64,000 bases of DNA. It comes from Lactifluus volemus. Taxonomy: Eukaryota > Basidiomycota > Agaricomycetes > Russulales > Russulaceae. Positions 12,234 through 23,936 of the stretch are shown one piece after another (position 1 is the first letter of the stretch; every line of letters begins with the position of its first letter). The stretch lies in NCBI GenBank assembly GCA_022376515.1, contig WTXI01000200.1, forward strand, positions 1-64,000, written 5' to 3'. The notes below the pieces were generated by a model. The model was not told the DNA's origin. It saw nothing but the letters and a program-made list of their open reading frames with translations, and ran no database searches. A program made the translations under genes and the position numbers.

Positions 12234-13571
12234 ATGTCTTCACGTCTTCGCAGCACCGACACCTACAGCGAACCCAATGACAGACAGGCCGGAACTCTCG
12301 TTATGACAGAGCGTTGGTGGCGAGAGCACTACGACGAAATTGCAGAACATGGGTACAAGCTTCGTCCTCGATACCATCCTCAATGGCAACCTTCTTGGCT
12401 TACATCGGGAAAAAACTTTTATTCCGTGGAGGATGGTCAGGCCACCATAGTGAGAATTGTTGTCTTCAGCCTTCGCCTAATCTTCTCAACGTTGATGACA
12501 GCTAAGGGCAGCGATGGATGCCACCCGAACACGAGACAACCGCCCGGTCATGCTCAAGAAAGTTCTCCCGGCAGATGGGCCGCACGAATTGAGAATCAAC
12601 AGGCTATTCTCGTCATCAGAGCTTACACGGGAGCCGCATAATCACTGTGCGCCGCTACTAGGCGTCATCGAATTACGGCACCCCGAACCCCAGACGTTAA
12701 TGGTGTTCCCGTTTCTCCGCCCTTTCAATAAACCCCGCATGCAAACGTTTGGAGAATTCGTCGCTTTTTTCACCCAAATATGTGAAGTATGGCTCAACTC
12801 CACCTGGTTTTCGTGTTACATTCAAATCTTTTGCCCCTGGTCGCATAGGGGCTTCGATTTATGCATGAAAGAAATGTAGCTCATCGGTATGGCTTGCCAA
12901 TTCAATAAAAAGTATCCCAAGTCTAAAATTCTTTTACAGTGACTGCACCGCTAACAATATCATGCTCGACCCATCTGAAATGTATCCCAATGGGTTCCAT
13001 CCAGTCAAAATCGATCGAAGTAGGGACTTCAAGGGTAGTGCCAAGGCCTACACCAGGATCCAGCGTCCTCCCATTTACTATTTCATTGATTTGGGTTTGT
13101 CCCGCCAATACACCTCTCGAAATGTCACGGATGAGGCTCTGCGTGGCGGAGACAAGTCGGCGCCAGAGCATAAATCGGGCAGGCGTTGTAACCCGTTTCA
13201 CACAGACATATATTACATCGGGAACCTTGTTCGCGAAGAGTTCATAAACGTACGCGCTCCTCGCTTCTGGACTATTGACCCCACGTGATTGATCTCGTGC
13301 TCCGTTTTAGAAATACCGTGGTTTCGAATTCATGGAGGATTTGATCGGTTGGATGACCCATGAAGATCCAGCGAGGCGTCCCCGGATCGAGCAAGTGCTC
13401 CAGAACTTGACCAACATTCGCCGGTCTTTGAGCAAGACGAAGCTACGCTCCGCCATCACATCGAGAAAGGCACCTAAGGTCTTCGGGCTGATTCAAAAGA
13501 CCAGGCATACTGTTCGCATGGTGAAATACGTTGTGTTGCGCCGCCCAGCCATTCCAGATCCTTACGCCTGA
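12234..13571 (+). CDS. Kinase-like protein K2 (DLG in place of DFG)
   Basis: Exons 12234-12449, 12502-12786, 12849-12886 (38 nt), 12940-13249 (310 nt) and 13311-13571 encode 369 residues. The start is MSSRLRSTDTY. Motifs: RWWREHYDEIAEHGYKLRPR, VEDGQATI, the VMLKK lysine, GLRFMHERNVAHR joined by splicing to DCTANNIML, then IDLGLSRQY and SAPEH. The metal-binding motif is DLG where the other five kinases have DFG; the Asp is kept, and DLG is tolerated in some active kinases. The gene is otherwise intact, with the same C-terminal tail (SAITSRKAP, PAIPDPYA). Its left neighbour in the module plan is copy B, now separated by the cullin element. Confidence 0.83.
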
Positions 13572-14805
13572 CTTGCCTCGTTTCTTGGTCGGTTTTCGAG
13601 GCGAGGACATTCTCGTAATGGCTCTGAGGACGTAATATACCACACTACCCCCGTTCCGAGGCGTGCGGTATTGGATGTTGGAGACCACGAGCACGTCGCA
13701 ATGCTCGAAACGAAATTGCACACGTTCAGTTGCCGTATAATAACTTAACTAGATTATTACGTACACCATTTATTCGTTAAGATAATCTATCTATGTAATT
13801 GATACGTATTATCACTTTTGGACTCTAGCTCTCTACCTAAGCGGAGTCTTCAAGTTGGCGGACACAAGTGGGTCCGAGAGAGGTAGAAGCTAGGAAGGAG
13901 AGCAGCGGTGGGGAGAGACGCTAGAAGGTTGGCGGGTGAGTGAAAGAGAGGTGTTAAGGCAACTTGAAGACGAGTGGGAACGATGTGAGATGATAGATGG
14001 CGAAATGAAGCTCAGATTTAGTTCTAAAGTATGACTTCAGGGAGCGAAAACTACTTCAAATTGGAACGGAGTGCGGTGAATTGGATACTGCGTTCAGGCC
14101 TGCTCCTCAGAGTACAATTCCCAAGCTTGCGAACTAAGTACATCTCAAACTCGTAATAATAGCTATCGAAAAAAACGGAGCGCGTGAAGGATGGAAACTA
14201 ATTGAAAGTACTACTTTTACGTTAGCGGGTACGAGAACTCCGGATGAAAGGTGAGAGAAGCATATCGAAAGCATCAGAAAACAGGGCACCTTTTAAGGCA
14301 CAGGTGTACAAGTACGGTGTATGATATCAAGACTAAATGCGAGGCCGGCAAATGAGGACTAACACAAAGAACCTTCAAGACGCGTGGTGCGAATGACATC
14401 ACACAGTCCAGGCAATGAAGGCAAGACACATAACTGAAGGTTACCATACCAGGCGAACAAAGCAAACGCGAGGCAGTATAAAATGAAAGGGGAAACTGGG
14501 GGACATGAGGCACAAAGCAGACAAAGAGACAAAGGAATCATCGTTGGGGTAACATGAGACCGCAAAGAATGGGCCTATATACGAGGTGCAAGGGGGTTGT
14601 GGCCGAAAAGGTGTTGTAGTGTGTGTAAGGATAAAACGGGGATCGGACGTTGAGCGAGGAGAACGACTCGACTCGAGAAAGAGGACGGATGTACTCGGAA
14701 CGTCGCGCCGGTGACCTGGCAAGCGACCTTCAACTGACCCGGGTGAGTCAGTGAGGACGTGGAGTCTGTGCCCATGGCAACTTGAAGTTGCTCACCTGTT
14801 GGCTA
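13572..14805. other. Intergenic between K2 and A-prime, with inverted repeat
   Basis: Convergent 3' flanks. A perfect 12-bp inverted repeat, gtcttcaagttg at 13846-13857 and caacttgaagac at 13960-13971, bounds about 125 bp and could be a small MITE. The stretch 14270-14760 loosely resembles 59080-59280 (shared caaacgcgaggc and agagacaaaggaa words). No ORF supported. Confidence 0.35.
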
Positions 14806-17800
14806 CTAGTACCGTAAAATGTTTCCTAGACTATGGTGTTTCACTTTGTCTAGTTGTCCTACCCTCCCTACGATTGCGGCACGCATTTTCACCTCCAAAT
14901 CGAAATCGAGTACCCGCTCCACTGGCACAGGATCGAAACGTTTGGCCCGGGGCTTCTCAGAAACAAGCTTAGAAAGCTCTACCTTGTTGAACTTATTCGA
15001 GTCATCAAACGGTAACGGGATATCACGATCTGGGCCCCTATCCGAGTCAATGACCTGCAGGTTCAAGTCGACAACAGTGGACGCCCCGCAAATGACATTT
15101 GCAAAGGCTGGGATCTGTTCTGCTGATCTCCTCCAATTGATCTTGAACAGCGTTTTCCAGCGACTACCTGACCTAGGTTGGGTCTTCCAGAGTGACAATA
15201 TCTTGATCTCCACTGTTGTTGGCACTCGTGCCTTCATGCGGAACACCCCAGATGGGGAAAGGGAATCCACGAATATAGCCTTCTTGACAGGCACAAAGTC
15301 TTCCTTGTTTGGGATGTATTTCCAGTACCCACCACCGAGAACAGGTTTGTTTTGTTTTTTTTTGTTCCTTAGGTGGGCTTGATGATCGGCAGAAGTGAGT
15401 TCATGGAAGGAGATCTCCCAACGCCCCGCTACTTGTTCCATACTCTGCCCTTTGCTCATTGTGGCACCTGTTGTTACATTTAGGCCATGTGGGGGCACAA
15501 AGCCCAACGCAATGTTGCCAGCGGATGTTTTGGTCGCAGTCTTTTTCTTTGTATCACCATCAAGATGGACATCACGAGGATCGGGCAGTGCTAGCAAAAT
15601 GCTCTTTTCTGAACATCCAGTCATTCGGACTTCAGCCTGTGACAGCATGTAAGCTGGTTGGCCAACGAGGGTCTTGCAAGAGACGGAAACTGTAGTCATA
15701 TCAACCCCAATCTTTGGGCCTGGCCAACCACGATCTTCAACACAGTGATTTACCTAAATGGAGTGAGTGGTATTTTCACATCACCTCCGAGTCCATATTG
15801 AATGAGCATACCATGATCACAGCATCCACACGCGTTGTGACATCATGGGAAATGGTGTCTCCAGTTTTAATCGACACCGTCGACTTCAAAGTAATATAAA
15901 TTCCAGACTTGGGGAGATTGTTGCCTCCACTCGGCACTCCAGGGTCTGCGGGATTGTTGCGTCCACTCGGCACTCCAGGGCCTGCGGGATCACTCGGCAC
16001 TCCAGGGTCTGCGGGATTGTTGCCTCCACCCGGCACTCCAGGGTCTGCGTCCTTTCCTCCGTCATCGTCTCCACCCCCCTCATTCTTCCCACCCTCCTTT
16101 CCTCCCCTGCCCTCAGGCCGGTCTTCCCTCGATTTCCCCTTTCCACGGTGGTCACTATTGCCACTTTTATCACGGCCAGGGGTTCCTTCATCTCCTGCAC
16201 CTGAACTTGTGCTGGGGCCTGCATTGAAATCACCAAGTGAAGACAGGTGACGGAAACGGCCATGGGCAAGCGGGTCGACAGGGAGGTGGTAGACGTGTCC
16301 TCGTGTGCATACAACACCAGGAAAGGGCACAAAAACAGATGAAAATGCCTCGCATATAGCTTGATCAGTTAGGGCGGGTAGGTCTCCATTGAGGAAGAGG
16401 TATATTTCTTCAATGAGTAGGCTTTCATGTAATGCGGCCTCATTGAAGCCAACCTGCAGGATGTACTCGCCACTGAAACCAATGGAGGCAAATGCGGCCT
16501 GGAGTGGTGTTTCCATCTGCAAGGCGTGAGTATAGGCCTCGTCTGCCGTAATGTAAGGAGTCGGTTCTTTATCGAGGTGCTTGCCGCTGTATTGTCGTTG
16601 TGTGTCGCGAATGAGAAATGAAGTGCTAGTAGACGTGTTTCCCTCCATTGCACCTGCTATGGGATTCAACGCTTGAATCATGCCCGTCATAGATAAAGGG
16701 GGTGGAACGGTGGTGACTAGTATCGGGGGTTGCATGATTTCACGGATGTTTCCCTGTCCTGGCGTATCATTCAATACACTTTCCTCCATGCTGTTCCAAG
16801 CGCGGAAATCTTCTCCATCAGCCATCATGATACCTTGTGGCCCAACTCGCGGCCTATCTTGGAAAGCGTGAGCAAACCGTTCCGCCTCGGGGTAGTACGA
16901 ATGAACGTTATTGTACTGATCTGTAACTTCTAGAGCCTCCAAGGAAAGCCTTCCTGACCCAGTTACGCGGCCCGGAGTAACACCTGCATCAGGTGGCTGG
17001 GCATAGTACGAAGGAGCGTCATCGTACCGATGTGCAGCTTCTAGAGCCTCCTGGGAAAACCTTCCTGACGCAGTTACGCGGTCCGGAGTAACACCTGCAT
17101 GTTGACTTGCGGTGGAGGGCGCGTTAGAAAAATAGAAAATGGCATGGATATAGTACATGGAAGCGAATCTTACCGTGCAGCCTCAAGGAGATCATGCTGT
17201 ATTTGTTCCAATTGGCCTTGTGCGCGGACATGTCCGAGTCGCCCGAATTCGGTGAGCGAGGCAATGTGCAAGTGGTACGTCATTCTGTAGCGTCCTTCGT
17301 CCCAATCGGACATTCTGCGTGTGCCCTCGCTCCACTCGCAGATGCAGCACTCTATCTGGTAAACAGTTGGCACGCCGTCAGCATCTGAGGTACATACAGC
17401 GTGTGGTGTCAATCCTTACCGCCGTGAGGGCAAGAGCAATAGCTGGGATTGGCATAGGGGTGAAATAATCCTCAAAGACAATGCCAACTGCATCCTTGTT
17501 CTGAAACCAGGTGATATTGATGGCCGTTTGAATCATTGGATGTCTGTACGGAAGATGACGAGCCCTATTATCAGGACTGCAGTCCTGTGGACGTGGGTTT
17601 CAATTTATTGCGCTCAGAATCGCAAGGTGATGGGACGAACGCGGTAAATAAAAGTCATGTCAGTCAACAATATATAGGCGCGGCTTGCATTGAAGCTGAT
17701 GCTATGCGGAGCATGGCTCGTATCAAAGCCATAGTGACTCTGTATGGAATTCATTATCTTCGTCTTGATGTCGGTGATGAGACTCATGCCGCTATTTTTA

Positions 17801-18622
17801 AACTAAACATTGACGTGAAGCTGTGCAAAGTCATGACCAAAAGGATAAGCTTGCCAGTTCAGCTTGAGGTAGTGGTAAAGGATTCGTGGCAACCCTTGCA
17901 CATGCTTCACTCCACACGGCTCTTGCCCACTCAGCTCTCGTTTGATGTGGCGGGAATGCATCGTTGCAGCTAAGATGGCATCGATACAAAGATTTCGCGA
18001 TGCTCATCACGCGGTCAAGTACATTCTCTAATTGATGAAGAGTCAGGCTCGACTCGGAGTTCGAGTATCTAGTGAAACGCCGTACTAACCAGATGGGAAA
18101 TGTGCATAAGATGAACTTGAATGCCCAAACTGGGCTTCATCTCTGTCTCTATCTGATGCGGTCTATTATTGAAGCAATGAGGTATAGAATCTGGACAGAT
18201 ACATGTAGAAGACAACCTTGGCGAATCCGTATGTAGTTTTAGCAGCCTTGCGAAATTCATGGGCTTGTTTGAATTTTGAAACGCCATGTCTCTCGTCTAA
18301 CCCTTCCCTCATCTCCGTGGCGCTATCAAGAATTAGCGGCAACTTATTTCAAGGAAGAGAAGTCTTACTGAGTTATTCGATCCCTGATAATTGCGCGGTC
18401 ATCGGAGTGGATCACGTGCCCAAATTGCTCAACTAAGAGACGAGTTTGTTCCAGCTTTTGGTCGCCTCTCTTCGTCTGGCCAGAAGGCGTATTGGTTACA
18501 AAGTCGTATAACTTGCCATGTCCGGGGGCACTCATGACGAGAGGGTAACTAACGGGATCTGCCAAAAGGTTGCGGCGGAAATCAGCCAATGGGCCAGTGG
18601 GACTAACCAATGCTTCAATCAA
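14806..18622 (-). CDS. DUF6532 protein A-prime with long C-terminal extension
   Basis: Eight exons of roughly 1,100 residues. Exon 1 is 18622-18369 (start MIEALVSPTG), exon 2 is 18322-18217 (106 nt), and exons 3-6 give the DUF6532 core (RHLPYRHPMIQTAINITWFQ, IECCICEWSEG). Exon 7 is 17105-15812 and exon 8 is 15753-14806; the 58-bp intron between them joins AVIM to VNHCVEDRGW in frame. Exon 7 starts with two copies of a roughly 37-residue repeat (AGVTP.RVT.SGR...EALE). It then has an unknown segment containing QVGFNEAALHESLLIEEIYL, an acidic Gly/Lys/Arg-rich stretch, and four PGVP repeats. Exon 8 looks globular (VPTTVEIKILSLWKTQPRSG) and I do not recognise it. Other copies stop soon after HAGV, so this is a fusion or the ancestral long form. 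No kinase partner follows upstream. Confidence 0.72.
15930..16055. repeat. Short in-frame tandem repeat in A-prime (PGVP units)
   Basis: Four imperfect units containing ggcactccagg, about 24-36 bp each, encode (D/G)PGVPSGGNNPA on the minus strand. Unit length varies in multiples of three, so the frame is kept. Confidence 0.75.
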
Positions 18623-19120
18623 TGCTTCAATTTATAAGTTGCGCCCTTGGTCATGAGTGCATGAGTCCCTGGTGTGCCAACATGACGATCATGATGCGCC
18701 CATCATAAATAACTTAACTTAGGTTATTAGTTGTCCCATTTATTAATAGAAACGACGACTTTGTCATCGGGAACCTTGCTTGCCTGGTTGATGATGATCC
18801 AGCCGGCGGAGTTCCAAAACAGGAAAGCACGTGAACTTTTGATCGTTCCTGCAAAGGCACACTCGAAAAGAATTTAGCACCCCATAGATACCTTGCAAGC
18901 AAGGTAATAAATAATTAGTTAATCCGTACTGTAACTGTCTAAATATTTCCGGCAGATGCCATGGGACTTTTCCGGGAGGAAACAGAGCAAAACTGCGAAA
19001 GAAGTGGCCGAATGAGGTTATCCGTCACGACCAAATTAAAGTTACGTCATCTTAACAAATTTCCCATTTGAATAATCAACTAATCCATCTACATCAGGAA
19101 ACCTGCACGAAACTTTTTTG
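18623..19120. other. 5' flank of A-prime
   Basis: The first 40 bp or so are shared with the region upstream of copy A. Further out is AT-rich sequence with an 8-bp-arm hairpin (taccttgcaagcaaggta, 18889-18906). No kinase gene follows, unlike at the other DUF6532 loci. Confidence 0.35.
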
Positions 19121-19123
19121 AAC

Positions 19124-19161
19124 TCGCTCGAGCTCGGTCGAGCTCGACCGAGCTCGAGCGA
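19124..19161. repeat. 38-bp perfect palindrome of gagctcg units
   Basis: From tcgctcgagc to gctcgagcga the 38 bp equal their own reverse complement, centred on ggtcgagctcgacc. The palindrome sits at the inner edge of a zone rich in aaaagt words (19160-19310). Confidence 0.9.
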
Positions 19162-20937
19162 CTGAAAAAGTGTGAAAAGTCACGAAAGTCCAAAAGGAAC
19201 CTAGAATTCACCAAAAAGTTATTTTGACTACATTGACAAAAAGTAATCAAGTAGAAAAAGTCATGAAAAGTGATAACAGTGTCAAAAGTGAAAAAGTGCC
19301 ATTCCTTAGTGCTGAAGCTAAGGAAAGCAGGGAATCCAGAGAAGCAAAGGGTACAATACAAGTCTGGGATAAATTGGCCTCATGCCCGGCTCAGGGACTA
19401 CTACTACTCATGGGCATATCCACCCCGGCCATCCCTCATCTAAATCAGGAAGTCACCCCATCTACAACAGAAGTGGGTCAGGGCGAGTGGACTTGCGGCG
19501 GCGTGGGTTTTGGGCTAGAGTGGTTGAGGGTGGTGGGGAAGTACGGCTCGGGTGGGACCACGACATTCACGCCTTCACCTGGTAGATCGGCTATCTCAAG
19601 AGGATCTGGCTCAGAGACCTCGGTCGGGACGAGGGCATTACGCTCAGTGTTGGCTTTGGTGACCGGGTCAAACGGATCATTGTCAGACCACTCTTCTTTG
19701 GAATCGCTCCCGTTGTCCGAGAAGGCGTCACCCTGGGACTCGTCATCCGATATGTACGCACGGCACGGGGGTCCCCAAATCGGCTCAGTGTCCGATTCGG
19801 TGTCAGACTGGGCGAGGGTGCCTACATTTGGTGAAAGATCATGGACACGGGAACGATGGACATGGTGCAACTGCTACTCCTGACGAGCTACAACAGTCAA
19901 TTCAGTGGGGTGAGAGCTCAATAGTGAAAAAACATACAATATTCTTCCCTGTCTCTTGACCCTTGTGTCATCAGAAAGCATATCATCGTCCTCCGGCTCA
20001 TCAGACTTTCGTGGATGCTGTCTTTAAGCAAATAATCAGGACAAACAAGACGAGGAGTCAGTGTGACAGTCACACTTGCAGCGATTCCGTCATCCCAGTA
20101 CAAATCCTACCAGCTACCATGCAATTCATCCCGCCATCCGAGCGCTCTCGGCAATACTCTCCCGAGTACAAGTACAAGCACGTCATCGTCCAAGGGAAGG
20201 GGAACGGATGGTGTGATGTCGATGAGCTCCAACTCTAGAGATGCTCGGTCGCCACCGCCTAGCGCCCTTCACACACCACACCCTTCCATACCAAGCGCAC
20301 TATGTCGGTGCAAAAATCCGCATTCCTCACCGTCACACTACCTCAACGCCATCCAGTCGTTAGTTGGGACCTATCTCTTAGACCTCCAATTTGTGATGTC
20401 GCTTGTTGGCATCGAGGGTGATAGAGAGGACGATCGTATCGCGGACGTCATCCCACCTGCTGAATCTGCCGTTCAAGTCGTGTCTCCAATGCGAGAAAAT
20501 TACCACGTCAAACAGGATACCCGTGCGTTTTTATCTGCTGTATGGTCATATCACCGGATGTGAAGCTCAGCTTTCCATCTTCCAGGGAAATGCGGAGTTC
20601 CTCCTACTGGTCCGGTGATGACTTCTGCCATAGGATCAAGTATGTTATCGGCAACCTCTGCGCCTGCCGTACCACCTGGCCTCCCACTACTACCACCACC
20701 ACCACCACCGCCACCCCGGGCTCTAACCCCATTGCCAGACCCACCACAAACCCCGAACCTACCGCCACCTCGGGTCCCAGTTCTATCTCCGCGTCAACCA
20801 TCCCCGGACCTACCACCCAATCGCCTCGTTTCTCCCCAACGACATACTAACCCTGCATTCCCACAAGTTTCTATCTCTTCACGTCTCTCTGGCTTCAGCC
20901 TCATCGCCTCCCAAAAACTCCTGAACCTCGAATAATG
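19162..20937. other. Island of unassigned sequence with possible gene fragments
   Basis: An acidic Ser/Asp-rich frame lies on the minus strand at 19478-19870 (SDTESDTEPIWG, SDNGSDSKEEWSDNDPFDP). Proline-rich frames lie on the plus strand at 20063-20935. An (acc)n run at 20691-20709 creates artificial long frames on both strands. None has splice partners I can defend. The left part (19160-19310) is dense in aaaagt words. Confidence 0.35.
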
Positions 20938-21579
20938 TCCGATGAAGCTGAATACGAGACCTTGTCTCCAAATGCCGGGTTGGCTGTACGTCGTCGCCTC
21001 GCCCCCATCTCCAGCTTTTTTTGCAAACTGGCACAATCCCCTTCGATCTGATGCTTCTTGCGCCCATTGTAGGTCAACATGCTCGCGGGCGCTCTCGTAA
21101 GTGTCTTCGACTCGGACGGCGTATGCTGGACGGTTTGAGACAGGCCGTTTTTCTTTTATAGGCTGGTATCACGGAGCACTCGGTGATGTTCCCCGTTGAC
21201 AGTATCAAAGTAGGTCATCGTTGCTTTCTGCTCCACTATCTGAATGCTCATCACTTTCGGTTTGGAATATATACAGACACGCATGCAAGTGTTCGCCACC
21301 TCGCCAGCAGCGGTGTACACGGGGCTCGGCAACGCGTTTACAAGAATCTCGTCGACCGAGGGCGTGCGCGTACTATGGCGCGGCGTGTCTTCCGTGATTA
21401 TGGGGGCCGGCCCAGCACATGCCGTTCACTTTGGGACGTACGAGGCTATCAAGGAGCTGACTGGCGGGAACCGAGAAGGAAGTCCGAATCAATTGTTGTC
21501 GGCGTTCAACATCCTCACTCCAGTTGAAGTGTTCGTACTCCCCGATTTTCGGGGCCGGTTGCGTGAGGTCGAGGACTAG
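20938..21579 (+). pseudogene. Truncated mitoferrin-type mitochondrial carrier (first repeat only)
   Basis: Exons at 20938-20991, about 21074-21097, about 21162-21209 and 21279-21579 join into MSDEAEYETLSPNAGLA, then VNMLAGALAGITEHSVMFPV, DSIKTRMQVF, WRGVSSVIMGAGPAHAVHFG and TYEAIKELTGGN. The PVDSIKTRM signature and the AHAVHFGTYEA segment are those of Mrs3/Mrs4-like (mitoferrin) iron carriers of the inner mitochondrial membrane. Family members have about 300 residues in three carrier repeats. Here the frame leaves the family straight after the first repeat and stops at 21579, so only about one third is present. The introns are intact. It is probably a captured or deleted fragment; expression of a stub cannot be excluded. 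Confidence 0.7.
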
Positions 21580-22574
21580 GGGCGATTGTATGCCAAGAGG
21601 TCGTAGCGGCGGGCCCAAAAGGTGGTGATGGACCCAGAGGTGGTGAGTGACTCGGCTCAAGGAGGATGACTGGTGGACACAGGAAGAGCGGCCTGTTAGC
21701 AGTCAGACGGACTTTTGTGTGTGCCAATGTCGTGTCTGGACATATATGCCCTTCCTGACTGTGCTTACAGCATGTTCTCGCAGTTGCCTCACCTGTCCGG
21801 TCAATCAAAGTCCCCCAGCCATGTTTGCTCACATCGGGACTGGCTGCTGCCCATCATAGAAAGTATGTTCCATGTGCCTTTGATGTAGTTTGTTCACCTG
21901 ATGAGAGCCCTAGATGTGATAAAGATATGGTGTTCCTTTGAGCTCCTTTTGCAGCTAGAGTATATGGCTAGAGTATTTCATGTTTAGATGATGTGTTTTT
22001 TTAGCTTTTTGTAGCTTTTCAACATTTTGTAATGTTTTACACCTTTTTAAACTTTTCAAACTTTTCTTACTTTAAGTTGTTTAATTCATATTCCATCCCA
22101 TGTGGGTCAATGCAAGATTTTTTACTTTTGTACTTTTTCACTTTCAAAAGTCAAAAAGTCAAAAAGTTTTTGCACCATTTACTGATGTATGTCGTAGCGT
22201 CCTTGGTACAAATGGGGACCCCTCAGGTTTCCTCCTTCCAGACGCCATGACATATACAGTACCAACCCGGAGAGGAAACCCGTGACGGAGCAAACTGATA
22301 AAAGAATTTAAAGTGGCCGAATGAAGGGTCCCTAATTTAGTGTCATACATCACGTGCCTTATCACGTGACTCGTTCCTCTTTCCGAAGACTGATTGCTGA
22401 AATGTATAACCAACGCAAGCAAATAACCATAGTCATTTCGGACTCAAATAAATACACGAAATGGTGGCATGAAGATCAGGAAGCCTGACTTGATGACTGC
22501 TAGACCCTAAGGCAAGCACTCTGTCACCCATCAAGAGGCAGAGGGGGCCCGGGGCTCCACGAAGCTGGTACGGA
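21580..22574. other. Intergenic, with acttttt-rich tract
   Basis: 22000-22170 is dense in acttttt words, the reverse complement of the aaaagt-rich zone at 19160-19310. No gene recognised between the truncated carrier and DUF6532 copy C. Confidence 0.4.
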
Positions 22575-23936
22575 TCAGACAACCTTCAATCCTTCACATG
22601 CTGCATTAACCCTATCCTGCGACCAAACTTGTAGCCCATCTGGGAAACCGCGAAGCATGACACCTGCGTGTTTCCTGGTTGGTAAGACAACGAATGAGTT
22701 GAGTAGTGGATATCGATGTACACGGTAAGCTGACGCACCGCCCCTCATCGTAAAAGTCACGCCGCAGTTGATGAAGCGGGTCACAATGCCGTGTGTTGAG
22801 ACCCTGAACGGTGAGAGCCCTCAGCGTAGCGAGATGGTGCGTGTATGTTTCCTTATAGTGTTCATAGGTGAACTGGATTTCAGTCCAACATCCTCTGCTC
22901 CATTCGTCCAGACAGCACTCGATCTTTTAATGTTGTGAAAGGTTAGCTTTCGGTTAGGGTGAATCACCTGAATGTTATTACCGCAGTAAGAACAAGCGCA
23001 ACTGCTTCGTAAGGCATTGGGGAAAACTCGTTGGAGAACATAATGCCTTCGCTGCAGCGGTCGCCAAACCAGATAACGTTGATCGCTTGTTGGATAATGG
23101 GGTGACGGTATGGCAACCCGTTTTCTCCGTTGATGAAAGCTAGATCTGTCTTGAGATCCCGCGCACGTCCTGTATTCCGGTTCATGCTCTCTGTGGCCTC
23201 GCCAGTCTCAAATTGGTAGAATCTTTCGACAAGTGGCGTAATCTTCGCTTTCACATCAGCACGGAATCGTGACCCAACTGTCGAGAGCTGCTCGGTTACA
23301 TCATCAGCTTGACCAAAAAGAGTTAAGTAGTTGAGCGGAAGCACAACCTTTTCACCGAGGTCATCTGGACGACTAGCTCGTGTACCGGCCTTGCTGCACG
23401 CAACAGGCCACACAGCTTTCTCCCAGTTCAACTCCTGTTCAGCAGTTGGAAAAAGATCTTTGCAGCTGAGGTAGCATCGATAGGTAGCCTCAGCCGTATC
23501 GATGGTGCGTTGGAGCTGCTCGTCGGTTGTCTGGTGTGAGGAACCGAAGAATTCGGCATCTCTAGCTCTGTCAGAGATCGTCTATTGAGCAACCTAGTAA
23601 GCCACTTTCCGTGAATATCCAGATAAGATTGTGTATACCTTGACGACGCGGAGCGTCTCTTCTGCATATTGACGATACGCTCGCGCATGTACCATCTTGG
23701 GAATACCCCTCTTGGAGTCCAATCCAACTTTCATGTCTGACGTCCTAAGCACGAGAAAATGAGCACCGATTGCGACTCAATGATAGGGAGCCGACTCGCA
23801 TTAAAATTCGATTTTGAATAGAGCCCATATCATCGCTAGGAATCACATCCTTCCACTGATCTCGGAGGTCGCGAGCGCTCTCTAAGTCATGATCACCTCT
23901 TTTCGCTTGCGCAGATGGGAGATGTTTGGCCATCAT
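22575..23936 (-). CDS. DUF6532-domain protein, copy C
   Basis: Exon 1 is 23936-23800 (start MMAKHLPSAQ), exon 2 is 23744-23639 (106 nt, TSDMKVGLDSKRGIPKMVHA). Then come ATYRCYLSCKDLFPTAEQE, LSTVGSRFRADVKAKITPLV with ERFYQFETGEATESMNR, GLPYRHPIIQQAINVIWFGD with MPYEAVALVLTA, and IECCLDEWSRGCWTEIQFTY. The last exon, KHAGVMLRGFPDGLQVW, ends at 22575. Intron 1 aligns in position and phase with the other copies but its donor is GC (AT|GCGAGT). One later intron is 3n long without stops, so the frame also stays open through it. This is the best-preserved DUF6532 copy for recognising the family. Divergent from K3 with a 778-bp spacer. Confidence 0.8.

Noticed and set aside
15845..16250. Plus-strand ORFs with repeated TPGSAGLL units
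   Set aside because: Shadow of the PGVP repeat region of A-prime, which is the supported coding strand.
20604..20850. Valine-rich and threonine/proline-rich ORFs on opposite strands
   Set aside because: Both are products of an (acc)n simple repeat and neighbouring CT-rich sequence; no splice partners or family match.
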